Part shown: positions 44,327-53,229 of the stretch, one piece after another
Layout of the letters: every line of letters starts with the position of its first letter
Numbering within the stretch: the stretch's first letter is position 1
Source of the DNA: DAIDKA01 sp036267975
GTDB lineage: Bacteria; Pseudomonadota; Gammaproteobacteria; Steroidobacterales; Steroidobacteraceae
Length of the DNA: 64,000 bases
Assembly (NCBI GenBank): GCA_036267975.1
Contig: DATAVA010000003.1
Span: 1-64,000 of the forward strand
Direction of reading: 5' to 3'
Translations under genes and position numbers: made by a program
Notes under the pieces: generated by a model
Database searches by the model: none
The model's input: the letters and a program-made list of their open reading frames with translations, nothing else
Told to the model about the DNA's origin: nothing

Positions 44327-45420
44327 GCACATCCCCGACGATTTCTGCCGTGGAACGGGACGAACTGTCGCGCGACAGCTTCGCCCCTGGGTTGCTGGGT
44401 ATGGCCGAACGCAGACTCATCCCGGATGCCGTACTGCGCTGGGGCATCCGGCGCATGTGCACGCAGCGACTCGAGGAGCAGAGGACCGGCGGCCCGGCCG
44501 TACAGGCGGCGCGCTTTCAGCTGCAACTGGCCCAGTTGCGCGCCGCTGAGGTGGCGCTGCACACCGACGTGGCGAACCGTCAACACTACGAATTGCCGCC
44601 GCAGTTCTTCGCCCATTGCCTGGGGCCGCGGCTCAAATACTCGAGCGCGTGCTATCCGTCGGGACGGGAGACGCTGGCCGAAGCCGAGGATGCGATGCTC
44701 GAACTCTATGGTCAGCGCGCCGAACTCGTGGACGGCCAGGACGTTTTGGAACTGGGGTGCGGATGGGGGTCCCTCACGCTGTGGATGGCCCAGCGTTACC
44801 CCAACTCGCGCATCTGCGCCGTGTCGAACTCAAGGCTGCAGCGACAGCACATAGAGGGCCGGTGTCGGGATCTGGGTCTGAAGAATGTCAGCTTCATGAC
44901 CCGGGACGTGAATCGGCTCGAACTGCCCGCGTCAGCCTTCGATCGGTGTGTGTCCATCGAGATGTTCGAGCACATGCGCAATTACGAAACGCTGCTGGCG
45001 CGGATTGCCTGTTGGCTGCGTCCGCAGGGCAAGCTCTTCGTTCACCTCTTCGCCCATCGAACCTTGATGTACCCGTTCGAGACCGCCGGCCAGGAAAACT
45101 GGATGGGACGCCACTTTTTCACGGGCGGCCTGATGCCGGCTACGGATACGCTGCTATGGTTTCAGCGGGATCTGCAGGTAGAGCAGCATTGGCAGCTCGA
45201 TGGCACACATTATCAGCGGACTGCCGATCATTGGTTGCAGAATCAGGACCACCGTAAGAGCGAGGTCATGGACGTTCTACATGCCTTCTATGGCAATCGG
45301 AATGCCCGGCTGTGGTTCCAGCGCTGGAGAATGTTCTGGATGGCCTGCGCGGAGACCTTCGGCTACGATCACGGTCGCGAATGGGTGATCGCGCACTACC
45401 GCCTGGCCCATCGTGAATAG
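44323..45420 (+). CDS. Second CFA-like SAM-dependent methyltransferase
   Basis: A 365-residue methyltransferase with VLELGCGWGSLTLWMAQRYP for AdoMet, SIEMFEHMRNYETLLARI, LFVHLFAHRTLMYPFETAGQ and FFTGGLMPATDTLLWFQRDL. These motifs are those of the shorter Cfa-like branch found beside COG2907 and DUF1295 genes. The N-terminal 90 residues replace the domain seen in the first cfa. AGGAAACG precedes an ATG that overlaps the DUF1295 stop. It ends the operon 7 bases before the converging sigma-fusion gene. It probably methylates the same lipid class. Confidence 0.88.
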   Translation: MSTSPTISAVERDELSRDSFAPGLLGMAERRLIPDAVLRWGIRRMCTQRLEEQRTGGPAVQAARFQLQLAQLRAAEVALHTDVANRQHYELPPQFFAHCLGPRLKYSSACYPSGRETLAEAEDAMLELYGQRAELVDGQDVLELGCGWGSLTLWMAQRYPNSRICAVSNSRLQRQHIEGRCRDLGLKNVSFMTRDVNRLELPASAFDRCVSIEMFEHMRNYETLLARIACWLRPQGKLFVHLFAHRTLMYPFETAGQENWMGRHFFTGGLMPATDTLLWFQRDLQVEQHWQLDGTHYQRTADHWLQNQDHRKSEVMDVLHAFYGNRNARLWFQRWRMFWMACAETFGYDHGREWVIAHYRLAHRE

Positions 45421-45427
45421 CGGTTCG

Positions 45428-46882
45428 CTATGGCGCAGCATGTTCGTTGGCTTGTAACTTGCGTCGCAGCTCAACCAGCGCCCGTCGAATGTGACTCTTC
45501 ACGGTGCCGAGGGGCAATCCGGTTCGCTGGGCCATTTCAACCGATGACAATCCCTCGAAAAAGGCAAGTCCCACCAATGTCAGTCGCTGCGGGCTAAGGG
45601 TGGCAAGGGCTGTTTGCACACGCGATCCTTCTTGAAACAGCGACAGCAATTCGTCTGCCGTCAATGCGTCATTGGCAACCTCGCAAACCGCTTCCAGTCC
45701 GACCGACTTCTTGGCGCCCCGACTGCCATTGTGGCGCAGCCGATCAATCGAGCGGCTGCGACACATCATCATCAGCCACCCGATGGGGCTCGAGCGTTCA
45801 GCATCAAACCGCTCGGATTGCCGCCACGCCTGCGCATAGGTATCACATACGACCTCTTGCGCGTCCTCCGTGCTCTTCAGGATCGCCAGCGCGAGTGCGT
45901 AGAGACTCCCGACCGTGCAGTCATAAAGTTCCTCGAGAGCAAGTTGATCACCCCGCCGCATGCGTCCTAGAAGTGCCGTAGGTTCGCAGGTCGTTTGTGC
46001 GCGCTCGCGCGCTGGGCCACGCGGCAAGGGCGCGGACTTGGCGCGAGCGACGGTGGGACCGCAGTTCGTCCAATGCTGATCACCCTCAACAGTGGAATCT
46101 GAAGTGGCGCTGATGGTTTCGAAATTCGTCCTGGTGCGCTCGAGCAAGTCAGCGATCGCCTGCTTCATGGAGCGGAGGTGCTGCTCGCCCAAATCGCTCC
46201 TCGGCGGCAGCACAGCGCCGCCGCGCACCTCGAACGGCGGACTGCGCAGTTCGCGGGCGAGCGTCGCGAGGAACTCATCCTTGCGCCGGTCGGTGATTTT
46301 GCTCGCGTGCACAGACGACGCCAGTTCGTACGCCTCGGTCGCGAAGCGCCCCAATTCCGTGACGAGCCGTTCGTCTTCGGCGTCGAACTTGCGATGATCG
46401 TCATGAGTGACGACCCAGACGGTTCCAACCGGCTGTCCGCGTACCGAGAAAGGTACGAGCAATGCCTCCACGATCTGCGGCTTGACATTCGCAAAGTAGA
46501 GGAAATGGCGTTCAGGAAGGTGCATGAGTTGTACGGCATTGCGGTCTATGACCGTGCCGCAGGGACTGAAGTCGCGGGGCGTAGTCCCCCATCTATGGGA
46601 CGCCAATGCGCCTGTGAGCGCATGCCAGCGAAAGATCTTCTCGCCCAGATGGTCTTCGATGATGCTGATGCCGGCCGAACCTCCCCGACACAATTCCAGA
46701 GTGGCCTCCACCAGACGTTGCAGGATGTCGCGCGGCGGCTTGGCCAGCACCTGGGCCAGCGAGCCGAGCGCACGGTTTTCCGCCTCGTAGTCCGGCAGTC
46801 GGGGCGTGCGCTGCTGCAGCAGCGCCGTGCGGACCACGGCATCCAGTTCGATCGGACGCTCCGAAGCATGTGCCGTGCTCAT
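45428..46882 (-). CDS. GAF domain, histidine-less kinase remnant and ECF sigma factor fusion
   Basis: A 484-residue fusion. A GAF sensor domain covers about residues 40-190 (PRDFSPCGTVIDRNAVQLMH, ALLVPFSVRGQPVGTVWVV). Then comes a stretch just like the start of a HisKA domain, but KDEFLATLARELRSP has Arg210 where kinases have His, and there is no ATPase domain. After a linker, sigma region 2 (about 302-385, VCDTYAQAWRQSERFD, CRSRSIDRLRH) and region 4 (about 422-475, FFEGLSSVEMAQRTGLPLGT) complete an ECF sigma factor. The GAF may sense a ligand and gate the sigma. It is divergent from a TonB receptor gene. Confidence 0.88.
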   Translation of the reverse strand: MSTAHASERPIELDAVVRTALLQQRTPRLPDYEAENRALGSLAQVLAKPPRDILQRLVEATLELCRGGSAGISIIEDHLGEKIFRWHALTGALASHRWGTTPRDFSPCGTVIDRNAVQLMHLPERHFLYFANVKPQIVEALLVPFSVRGQPVGTVWVVTHDDHRKFDAEDERLVTELGRFATEAYELASSVHASKITDRRKDEFLATLARELRSPPFEVRGGAVLPPRSDLGEQHLRSMKQAIADLLERTRTNFETISATSDSTVEGDQHWTNCGPTVARAKSAPLPRGPARERAQTTCEPTALLGRMRRGDQLALEELYDCTVGSLYALALAILKSTEDAQEVVCDTYAQAWRQSERFDAERSSPIGWLMMMCRSRSIDRLRHNGSRGAKKSVGLEAVCEVANDALTADELLSLFQEGSRVQTALATLSPQRLTLVGLAFFEGLSSVEMAQRTGLPLGTVKSHIRRALVELRRKLQANEHAAP

Positions 46883-47064
46883 TTTGATGTATCCGGACGC
46901 CCAGCGGCTTTGAGTTAGGAGTTGCCGTAAGCCGCAGTCTGCTTAAGCGCCACTTTTAAATATGTAGGTTTGTCAGTGGCTCGCAGGGCGATTCGTCCCA
47001 CAACGCACCGCCCTGCATCCGGCAGGGCTCTCGGGCCGTATCCCTGTGGGTAATCCACCTTGTG

Positions 47065-49257
47065 ATGCGTGCGGAGATGAACCTGAGGAGCGTACCTCGC
47101 CCATCGGCAGTCATATCTGCGCTCCTTAGCCTAGCCCTGGCTGTCGCTGGCACGTCCCACCCCCGAACGGCGCGGGCGGATGACGATACGAGTGATAATC
47201 AGGCGCTGCAGACCGTAACGGTGGTTGCCAAGGGCGTGAGCAACATGTCAGCCGCCTCGGCGGGCGACATTGGCCAAGCCCAACTGGATAGTCAGCCGCT
47301 ACTACGCCCCGCTGCGATCCTGGAGAACGTTCCGGGGCTGATCGTGACGCAGCACTCCGGGGAAGGTAAGGCGAATCAGTATTTCCTTCGGGCGTTCAAC
47401 TTGGATCACGGGTCGGACCTGGCGCTCGAAGTGGACGACATGCCGGTCAACATGCCCAGCCACGCGCATGGCCAGGGATATTCGGACCTGAATTTCCTGA
47501 TTCCCGAGTTGGCCTCCGATCTGCATTACAAGAAAGGGCCCTACTATGCTGACGAAGGCGACTTCGCGACGGCCGGCGCCGCGCGGGTCGATCTCCTGAA
47601 CGAGGTTCCCGTCGCCGCATCCCTCGGCTTCGGGGAGGACGGCTATCGCCGCGGCTTGCTGATGGGGTCCAGCGCGCTTGCCGGCGGCACTTTGCTGGGT
47701 GCCGGAGAGGTTTACCACAACGATGGGCCATTCGATGTTCCGGACGATTACAACCGGCTAAACGGCGTGCTGCGCTACCACAAGGGCGACCCGCAGGATT
47801 TCTTCACCATTACGGCGATGGCCTATTCGGGGAAATGGAATTCCACCGACCAAGTACCCCAGCGCGCCATTGACGAGGGAGTGATCGATCGATTCGGCAG
47901 TCTTAATCCGACCGATGGCGGCATTTCCAGCCGCGAGAGTCTTTCCTTCAGCCGGGTTAAGCGCACCGGTAACGACCAGCTGCAGTTTTCCGCATACGTC
48001 ATCGGCTACAAACTTGACCTGTGGTCGACATTCACTTATTTCCTGAAGGACCCCGCCTACGGCGATCAGATGTTGCAGCATGATGATCGGGTGGTGTATG
48101 GCTTCAAAGGCTCCAACACCTGGTTCACAGACCTATTCGGATTTGCGATGACGAACGTCGTGGGCGTTCAGGCGCGCATCGACGATATTCGCGACGTTGG
48201 AATCTTCCCGACGTACCAACGTCGGGTTATCGGCACGACGCAGGATGCCGGCGTACTGGAGTCCAGCGCAGCGGTTTATGCAGAGAACAGCATGCAATGG
48301 GCCCCCTATCTGCGCACCATTCTGGGGGTGCGAGAGGATGAGTTCGACTTCGACGTCAAAGACAAGATGCTCAACAGCAACGGGAGCTGCAACCTAGTGA
48401 GCGACCCGGAAGGTTGCGTGACAGGCGATAAGAAGGCATCCATATTCAGCCCGAAGCTCGGAATCGTGCTGGGTCCCTGGGCAAGAACGACCGTGTTCCT
48501 CAATGCCGGCGATGGCTACCACAGCAATGACGCACGCGGTGTGACGCGCAGCGGCGAGAATCCGGATGTCAGCCCCGTAACGCCCCTGACCCGGGCCACC
48601 AGCGCCGAAATTGGCATCGCCACCGGCGTCGTTCCCGATCTGGAATCGTCCCTGGATGTTTTCAAGCTGACGTTGCGGTCCGAATTGGTGTTTGACGGTG
48701 ATGCGGGGGTCACTGAACCCAGCGGTGCTACGACACGCACGGGGGTCGAATGGGGCAATACGTATCACATCAACAGTTGGCTGGGCGCCGAGTTCAATGC
48801 AGCGTTCACCAAGGCGCGCTTTGACACTGACTCAGATCCGGATGATCTGGGTTGCGGCGACGCCGCCCCCAGTCATCCCTGCACGACGCCCATCGGCATC
48901 GTGGGACGTTACGTCCCCAACAGCCCGACGAATGTGATGGATGCGGCATTGACTGCGCACCGTGAATCCGGCTGGTTTGGGGCGCTGCGGGCACGCCACT
49001 TCGGTGAGTCACCGCTGGTTGAGGATAACAGCGCGCGCTCGCCGGCATACACCACCGTTGATGCGCAGATCGGATTTCAGAAGCCACAGCATTGGCTCCT
49101 CGCCGTCGATGTGTTCAATATCGCCAACGTCAAATGGAACGACATCGAGTACTACTACGTTTCCCGGCTCAATGGCGAGGCATTCCCACAGCCGGACTAC
49201 GTCGTTCATCCGGGCGTGCCGCGTACCGTCCGTGCGCATTTTCAATATGAATTCTGA
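47065..49257 (+). CDS. TonB-dependent outer membrane receptor
   Basis: A 730-residue protein. After a signal peptide (LLSLALAVAG) comes a plug domain: QTVTVVAKGVSNMSAASAGD, LLRPAAILENVPGLIVTQHS, GKANQYFLRAFNLDHGSDLA and MPVNMPSHAHGQGYSDLNFL. The barrel ends with the aromatic residue of FQYEF. It lacks the extra N-terminal signalling domain of FecA-type receptors, which argues against FecR-like control of the divergent sigma gene, though shared regulation remains possible. The start is ATG 47065; ATG 47077 is an alternative. The tannase-like gene converges with it, so a plant polyphenol or ester may be the cargo. Confidence 0.9.
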   Translation: MRAEMNLRSVPRPSAVISALLSLALAVAGTSHPRTARADDDTSDNQALQTVTVVAKGVSNMSAASAGDIGQAQLDSQPLLRPAAILENVPGLIVTQHSGEGKANQYFLRAFNLDHGSDLALEVDDMPVNMPSHAHGQGYSDLNFLIPELASDLHYKKGPYYADEGDFATAGAARVDLLNEVPVAASLGFGEDGYRRGLLMGSSALAGGTLLGAGEVYHNDGPFDVPDDYNRLNGVLRYHKGDPQDFFTITAMAYSGKWNSTDQVPQRAIDEGVIDRFGSLNPTDGGISSRESLSFSRVKRTGNDQLQFSAYVIGYKLDLWSTFTYFLKDPAYGDQMLQHDDRVVYGFKGSNTWFTDLFGFAMTNVVGVQARIDDIRDVGIFPTYQRRVIGTTQDAGVLESSAAVYAENSMQWAPYLRTILGVREDEFDFDVKDKMLNSNGSCNLVSDPEGCVTGDKKASIFSPKLGIVLGPWARTTVFLNAGDGYHSNDARGVTRSGENPDVSPVTPLTRATSAEIGIATGVVPDLESSLDVFKLTLRSELVFDGDAGVTEPSGATTRTGVEWGNTYHINSWLGAEFNAAFTKARFDTDSDPDDLGCGDAAPSHPCTTPIGIVGRYVPNSPTNVMDAALTAHRESGWFGALRARHFGESPLVEDNSARSPAYTTVDAQIGFQKPQHWLLAVDVFNIANVKWNDIEYYYVSRLNGEAFPQPDYVVHPGVPRTVRAHFQYEF

Positions 49258-49286
49258 GATTCTGCAGGACAGGCCAATCCCGTCCT

Positions 49287-50840
49287 TCAATTCACGCAGC
49301 TAAAGCTGCTCGCATCGCTCTCGTTGCCCTGGCCGTTAAAGCGGGCGTGCGTCGGATAGGGACATAGGGGTCGCGTGCGTGCGGTATGGCCACCGGCATC
49401 CCAGTTCTCGCTGCGCCCCGCGGTCGGCGCCTGGCCATGTTCAACCCACATCATCAGCGGCTCGAGCAGATCGACAGGTTGTGGCCCCTCGCCGCCCTGG
49501 CAATGCAGCACCCCCGGTGCCTCGTAAAGACGCAGGAATTTGTCGGTTGCGCTCGTGCCCAGTGCCTTTTGAATCGACTGGACGTAATGAACGGTTCCCG
49601 CAGCGGGGATGACATCGTCCGCTACTCCATGCCAGAGGATGGTCTTACCGCCATGGGCCGCGAACGCCCTAAGATCGGGGTCGGATGTGTCCATCGCCGG
49701 ACCATAGCGATTTACAAATCTGTCGAACTGCGACTCGAATCTGGCCAGGGAGGGCACTTCCAGGGCACGGCCTTCGTCTTCGAACTGATCCAACCAAAGT
49801 GCCGAGGTCGATGAATGTAGCACAGCGGCTCGATCGGTTCCGTTCCAAAGCGGTGAACCGTTGGCACGGCGCGGACCGTCCCATAGCTGCCGGATCACTT
49901 CGGCGTCCTGGGCATCAATCGTGCCGCAATCGGTATGCAATCCGATGAGTGTGCTGGGATCGAAGTGGCAAGTGCCGACTTGCGCGACAAGACCATCCTT
50001 CAGGCCATCATCAGTCGCGCACGCCGCAACGGCGGCACGCTGCGCGGCGTCAAGCTTGCATTGCGGCACATCGCTGGTATTGCGCATGACCGCGACCGAC
50101 CAGGACTGCGCCGCGCCAATGTGCGCCCAGTTAATGGCCGGAGCGCCGGACATCACGCCATCATAGTCGTCAGGATACCGCTGCACTTCGGCCTGCCCCT
50201 GCTGGCCACCGGTCGAGCAGCCACTGAAATACGCGTAGCGGGCCTTGGCGCCGTAAAACTCGGCCGTCACCGCCTTGCCGGCTACGGTCATGGCGTGTAC
50301 GCCGCGGTACGCAAAGTTGCGCAGTTCGTCCCAGTCCAAGTGGCCCTTGGCGTCGCGTAGGAATTTATCGTCATCGACCAGACGCGACAGAACCTCCGGG
50401 GAGGCGTTCAGATCGTATTCTCGACCAGCATTGGTGGTCGCCGTCGCAAAGCCGAGGGAACTGCCGAGCGGGATGGAGAATGGAAGGCCAGCCACCCAGC
50501 CTGCGCCGCCGAGCCCGAGGAAGCGACCATTCCAGTTCTCAATCGGAAGTGCGAGCCACACGGAAATGGGGTGGTCGGACTTCTCGTGGATTTCGATCGT
50601 TACGCGGCACCACGCCCCAGCGCCATTTGAAGCGGGAATGGTGACCGCCGCGCGAACCACTCCCGCACCTGGCAGGCTTTTCAGCAAACTCTCACAAGGA
50701 CGCACGGCGTGCGTTTGGGCGAGGGTAGGACCCGGCGCAGCGATGGGAAGCTGCCACAGATTCTGCGGACCCGGCCCAGCGATGCAGGTTTGCGCCGCCA
50801 ACAGGGCGGTCAAAGATAGATAAGCCATCCGTAGCGCCAT
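49287..50840 (-). CDS. Tannase/feruloyl esterase family protein
   Basis: A 517-residue exported esterase. The signal peptide (SLTALLAAQTCIAG) is followed by NGRFLGLGGAGWVAG and the nucleophile motif GCSTGGQQG, in which Cys208 precedes Ser209. The Asp (WHGVADDVI) and His-Cys (VLHCQGGEGP) complete the CS-D-HC arrangement of tannases and feruloyl esterases, where the two Cys form a disulfide next to the catalytic triad. It probably hydrolyses phenolic esters outside the inner membrane. The neighbouring TonB receptor and OPT transporter could handle products. Confidence 0.92.
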   Translation of the reverse strand: MALRMAYLSLTALLAAQTCIAGPGPQNLWQLPIAAPGPTLAQTHAVRPCESLLKSLPGAGVVRAAVTIPASNGAGAWCRVTIEIHEKSDHPISVWLALPIENWNGRFLGLGGAGWVAGLPFSIPLGSSLGFATATTNAGREYDLNASPEVLSRLVDDDKFLRDAKGHLDWDELRNFAYRGVHAMTVAGKAVTAEFYGAKARYAYFSGCSTGGQQGQAEVQRYPDDYDGVMSGAPAINWAHIGAAQSWSVAVMRNTSDVPQCKLDAAQRAAVAACATDDGLKDGLVAQVGTCHFDPSTLIGLHTDCGTIDAQDAEVIRQLWDGPRRANGSPLWNGTDRAAVLHSSTSALWLDQFEDEGRALEVPSLARFESQFDRFVNRYGPAMDTSDPDLRAFAAHGGKTILWHGVADDVIPAAGTVHYVQSIQKALGTSATDKFLRLYEAPGVLHCQGGEGPQPVDLLEPLMMWVEHGQAPTAGRSENWDAGGHTARTRPLCPYPTHARFNGQGNESDASSFSCVN

Positions 50841-50853
50841 TTATTCCTCACTG

Positions 50854-52833
50854 TCACGGCCGCAGCCGCGACACCCAGCGATACAACATTCCGATCATCA
50901 CCACGAACACGATCGCGCCCAGGATTTCGGCATCCTGGGCGGCGAATCCATCGCTGACCAGTGACAGCGGGGAGTCCTTACCGGAAAACGCCACCAGTGC
51001 CGCAATGGCCACGCCGATGATGCCTTCGCCGACGAGCATGCCCGATGCGAGCAGGACCCCCAGACGCTTGATGCCTTCGGGATCGGCACGGCGTTCGGCA
51101 CGCTTGTCGTAGCACCACCCGGCGATCGCCCCAACGACCACCATCAGGGTGCTGGCCGTCGGCAGATAGATGCCCAGGCCCACGGCGAGCGGCGACAGGT
51201 GCACACTTTTGGTGGTTTTACGCAACAGCTCGTCGAGCACGATCATCACGGCGCCAATCCCCACACCGATCTCGATCAGGCTCCAGTCCACGTTGTTCTG
51301 CAGGACTCCCTGCGCCAACGCCGAGATCAGTCCCGCCTGGGGTGCGGGCAGGGGATGATCGTGATGCGCACCGGGTGCGCCGAGGAAGCCGTAGGCGTGA
51401 TTCAGCAGATCGAGGATTGGCGGAATAATCACGGCGCCGGCCAGCACACCAATGACCAACGCGACCTGCTGTTTCCACGGCGTGGCATTGACCAGCTGGC
51501 CGGTCTTCAGATCCTGAAGGTTGTTGTTGGCAATCGTCGCGACCGAGAACACCACGGCGGTGACAAAAAGCGCGAATGCCACCATCGCCTGCTGAGCGCT
51601 GATCGGCAAGCTGGCTTTGACCGCGAAGACGAGCAGCAGCGCGGCACCGATGACCGCCAGGATGCCGATGCCAGACAGCGGGCTATTGGACGAGCCGATG
51701 AGGCCGGCCATATAGCCGCAGACCGAGGAGACGAAGAAGCTCATCAGCGCGATATAGATGACGCCGCCGGCGACCAGCAGGGTCATATGCTGATCGAGTG
51801 CGCCATGTGAGTCGAAGCGCGCGAGCAGCCATCCGATCGGCAGCAGGCACACGAGCGTGATCAGCCCGACAAAGCCGATCGGGATGTCGCGCTCGGTCTG
51901 CGGCAGTGCTGCCGCATTTCCGGCGCGGCGGGCGCGCGACGCCGCCAGCGCCGAGCGCAGGCCTGCGTAGACGGGCCTCACCAGCTTCGCGAGCGTCCAT
52001 ATCGCGGCGACGAGAATGCATCCGGCACCGACGAACCGCACCTGGTGACTCCACGCGTCCTGCGCAATCCGCACGACATCGCCCTGGCCGGCATGAAGGG
52101 CAGAATAATGTGGCACGCCCCAACCCCAACCGATCAGGGCGCCGACCAGCATGGCAATGCCGACCCACAGTCCGACCAGGTGGCCGACCGCGAACAGCGC
52201 GAACGAGAGCAGGAAATCAAATCCGGTCACGCCACCGCGGCCGCCGACCTTGAAGAAGCGCGCCAGGTCGCTGGCAAAAATGCGCGTGGCGACGACGAGC
52301 GCGAACAGCGCGGACCAGACCGATCCCCACAGCACCGCCCGCAAACCGGCACGAGAATCCTCGACGGCGCCCTCCTGCGCTTCAGCGCCGCCACCAACCT
52401 TCAGGACCTCGGCACAGGCGCGGCCCTCCGGGTACGGCAGATCCGATTGCGTGACCAGAGCGCGTCGTAGCGGGATCGAATACATCACGCCCAGGATGCC
52501 CCCGAGCCCGCAGATCAACGTCGACGTCAGGTACGGAAAGCCGGTCCACCACCCGATGATCACCAGACCGGGCAGCACGAAAATGATCGCAGAGAGGGTA
52601 CCGGCCGCCGAAGCGACCGTCTGCACGATGTTGTTCTCCTGGATAGTCATGCCCCGGAACCCGCGCAGCACGGCCATCGAGATGACCGCGGCGGGTATCG
52701 AGGTGGCAAACGTCAGACCCGCTTTCAGTCCGAAGAAGACGTTGGCGGCCGTGAAGACGAGCGTGATCAACACGCCCAGGACCAGACCGCGGACGGTGAG
52801 TTCCCGGGGTGCCGGTGCGGGTACGGGCGCCAT
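50854..52833 (-). CDS. OPT family oligopeptide transporter
   Basis: A 659-residue protein with about 14-16 transmembrane helices. OPT hallmarks include VFFGLKAGLTFATSIPAAVI, NIVQTVASAAGTLS and the late YPEGRACAEVLKVG. In the second half VCGYMAGLIGSSNSPLSGIG, LNHAYGFLGAPGAHHDHP and LPTASTLMVVVGAIAGW match the prokaryotic branch. It likely imports small peptides or metal-siderophore-like complexes with protons. I chose ATG 52833 with GGGGAG upstream; a TTG one codon earlier is in frame. It is transcribed in the same direction as the tannase gene, 13 bases upstream of it, so they may form an operon. Confidence 0.9.
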   Translation of the reverse strand: MAPVPAPAPRELTVRGLVLGVLITLVFTAANVFFGLKAGLTFATSIPAAVISMAVLRGFRGMTIQENNIVQTVASAAGTLSAIIFVLPGLVIIGWWTGFPYLTSTLICGLGGILGVMYSIPLRRALVTQSDLPYPEGRACAEVLKVGGGAEAQEGAVEDSRAGLRAVLWGSVWSALFALVVATRIFASDLARFFKVGGRGGVTGFDFLLSFALFAVGHLVGLWVGIAMLVGALIGWGWGVPHYSALHAGQGDVVRIAQDAWSHQVRFVGAGCILVAAIWTLAKLVRPVYAGLRSALAASRARRAGNAAALPQTERDIPIGFVGLITLVCLLPIGWLLARFDSHGALDQHMTLLVAGGVIYIALMSFFVSSVCGYMAGLIGSSNSPLSGIGILAVIGAALLLVFAVKASLPISAQQAMVAFALFVTAVVFSVATIANNNLQDLKTGQLVNATPWKQQVALVIGVLAGAVIIPPILDLLNHAYGFLGAPGAHHDHPLPAPQAGLISALAQGVLQNNVDWSLIEIGVGIGAVMIVLDELLRKTTKSVHLSPLAVGLGIYLPTASTLMVVVGAIAGWCYDKRAERRADPEGIKRLGVLLASGMLVGEGIIGVAIAALVAFSGKDSPLSLVSDGFAAQDAEILGAIVFVVMIGMLYRWVSRLRP

Positions 52834-52945
52834 CAATCATTCTCCCCTACCGTCGGGTAGCCATTGGATTCTAAAGGGATTTAGGACTCCACGTTCGGGT
52901 ACGGCTCGTTATAACATCGTGACTGGGCTGGTAGGAGATGACCCC

Positions 52946-53224
52946 GTGTACGGTCCACCGATTTCGGGTCCGCGCGTCATCCTCAGGCTCCTCAGGGGCC
53001 CCGCGCTGTATTTCGTAGCGCGCGAAGACCCGAAACCGGATATGCCGCCTGTCCCGGACCCGCGCCGCGCTGCAGTGGCAGGCCTCGTCATTACCTTGTT
53101 GCTGGTACTGGGCGGAGTGCTGCTGGTGCACGTGCTCGATCGTACGTCAAAACTTCAGGACTGCGTGATGTCGGGTCGAACCAACTGTGCGCCGATCACC
53201 TCGCCGGACGGCACCGGTGGCTAA
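52946..53224 (+). CDS. Small single-helix membrane protein
   Basis: A 92-residue protein with one hydrophobic helix (AVAGLVITLLLVLGGVLLVH) and a Cys-containing C-terminal tail (KLQDCVMSGRTNCAPITSP). The tail presumably faces the periplasm. It begins with a GTG 8 bases after AGGAG, which is the main support besides the helix. No family recognised. It is divergent from the OPT gene. Confidence 0.55.
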   Translation: MYGPPISGPRVILRLLRGPALYFVAREDPKPDMPPVPDPRRAAVAGLVITLLLVLGGVLLVHVLDRTSKLQDCVMSGRTNCAPITSPDGTGG

Positions 53225-53229
53225 TCCGC

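Noticed and set aside
45417..45431. A 6-bp hairpin (ATAGCG, loop GTT, CGCTAT) at the convergent stops of the methyltransferase and the sigma fusion
   Set aside because: The stem is short and no T-run follows on either side, so I do not call a terminator.
49258..49286. A weak inverted repeat between the TonB receptor and the tannase gene
   Set aside because: Only five paired bases with a long loop; not enough for a terminator.
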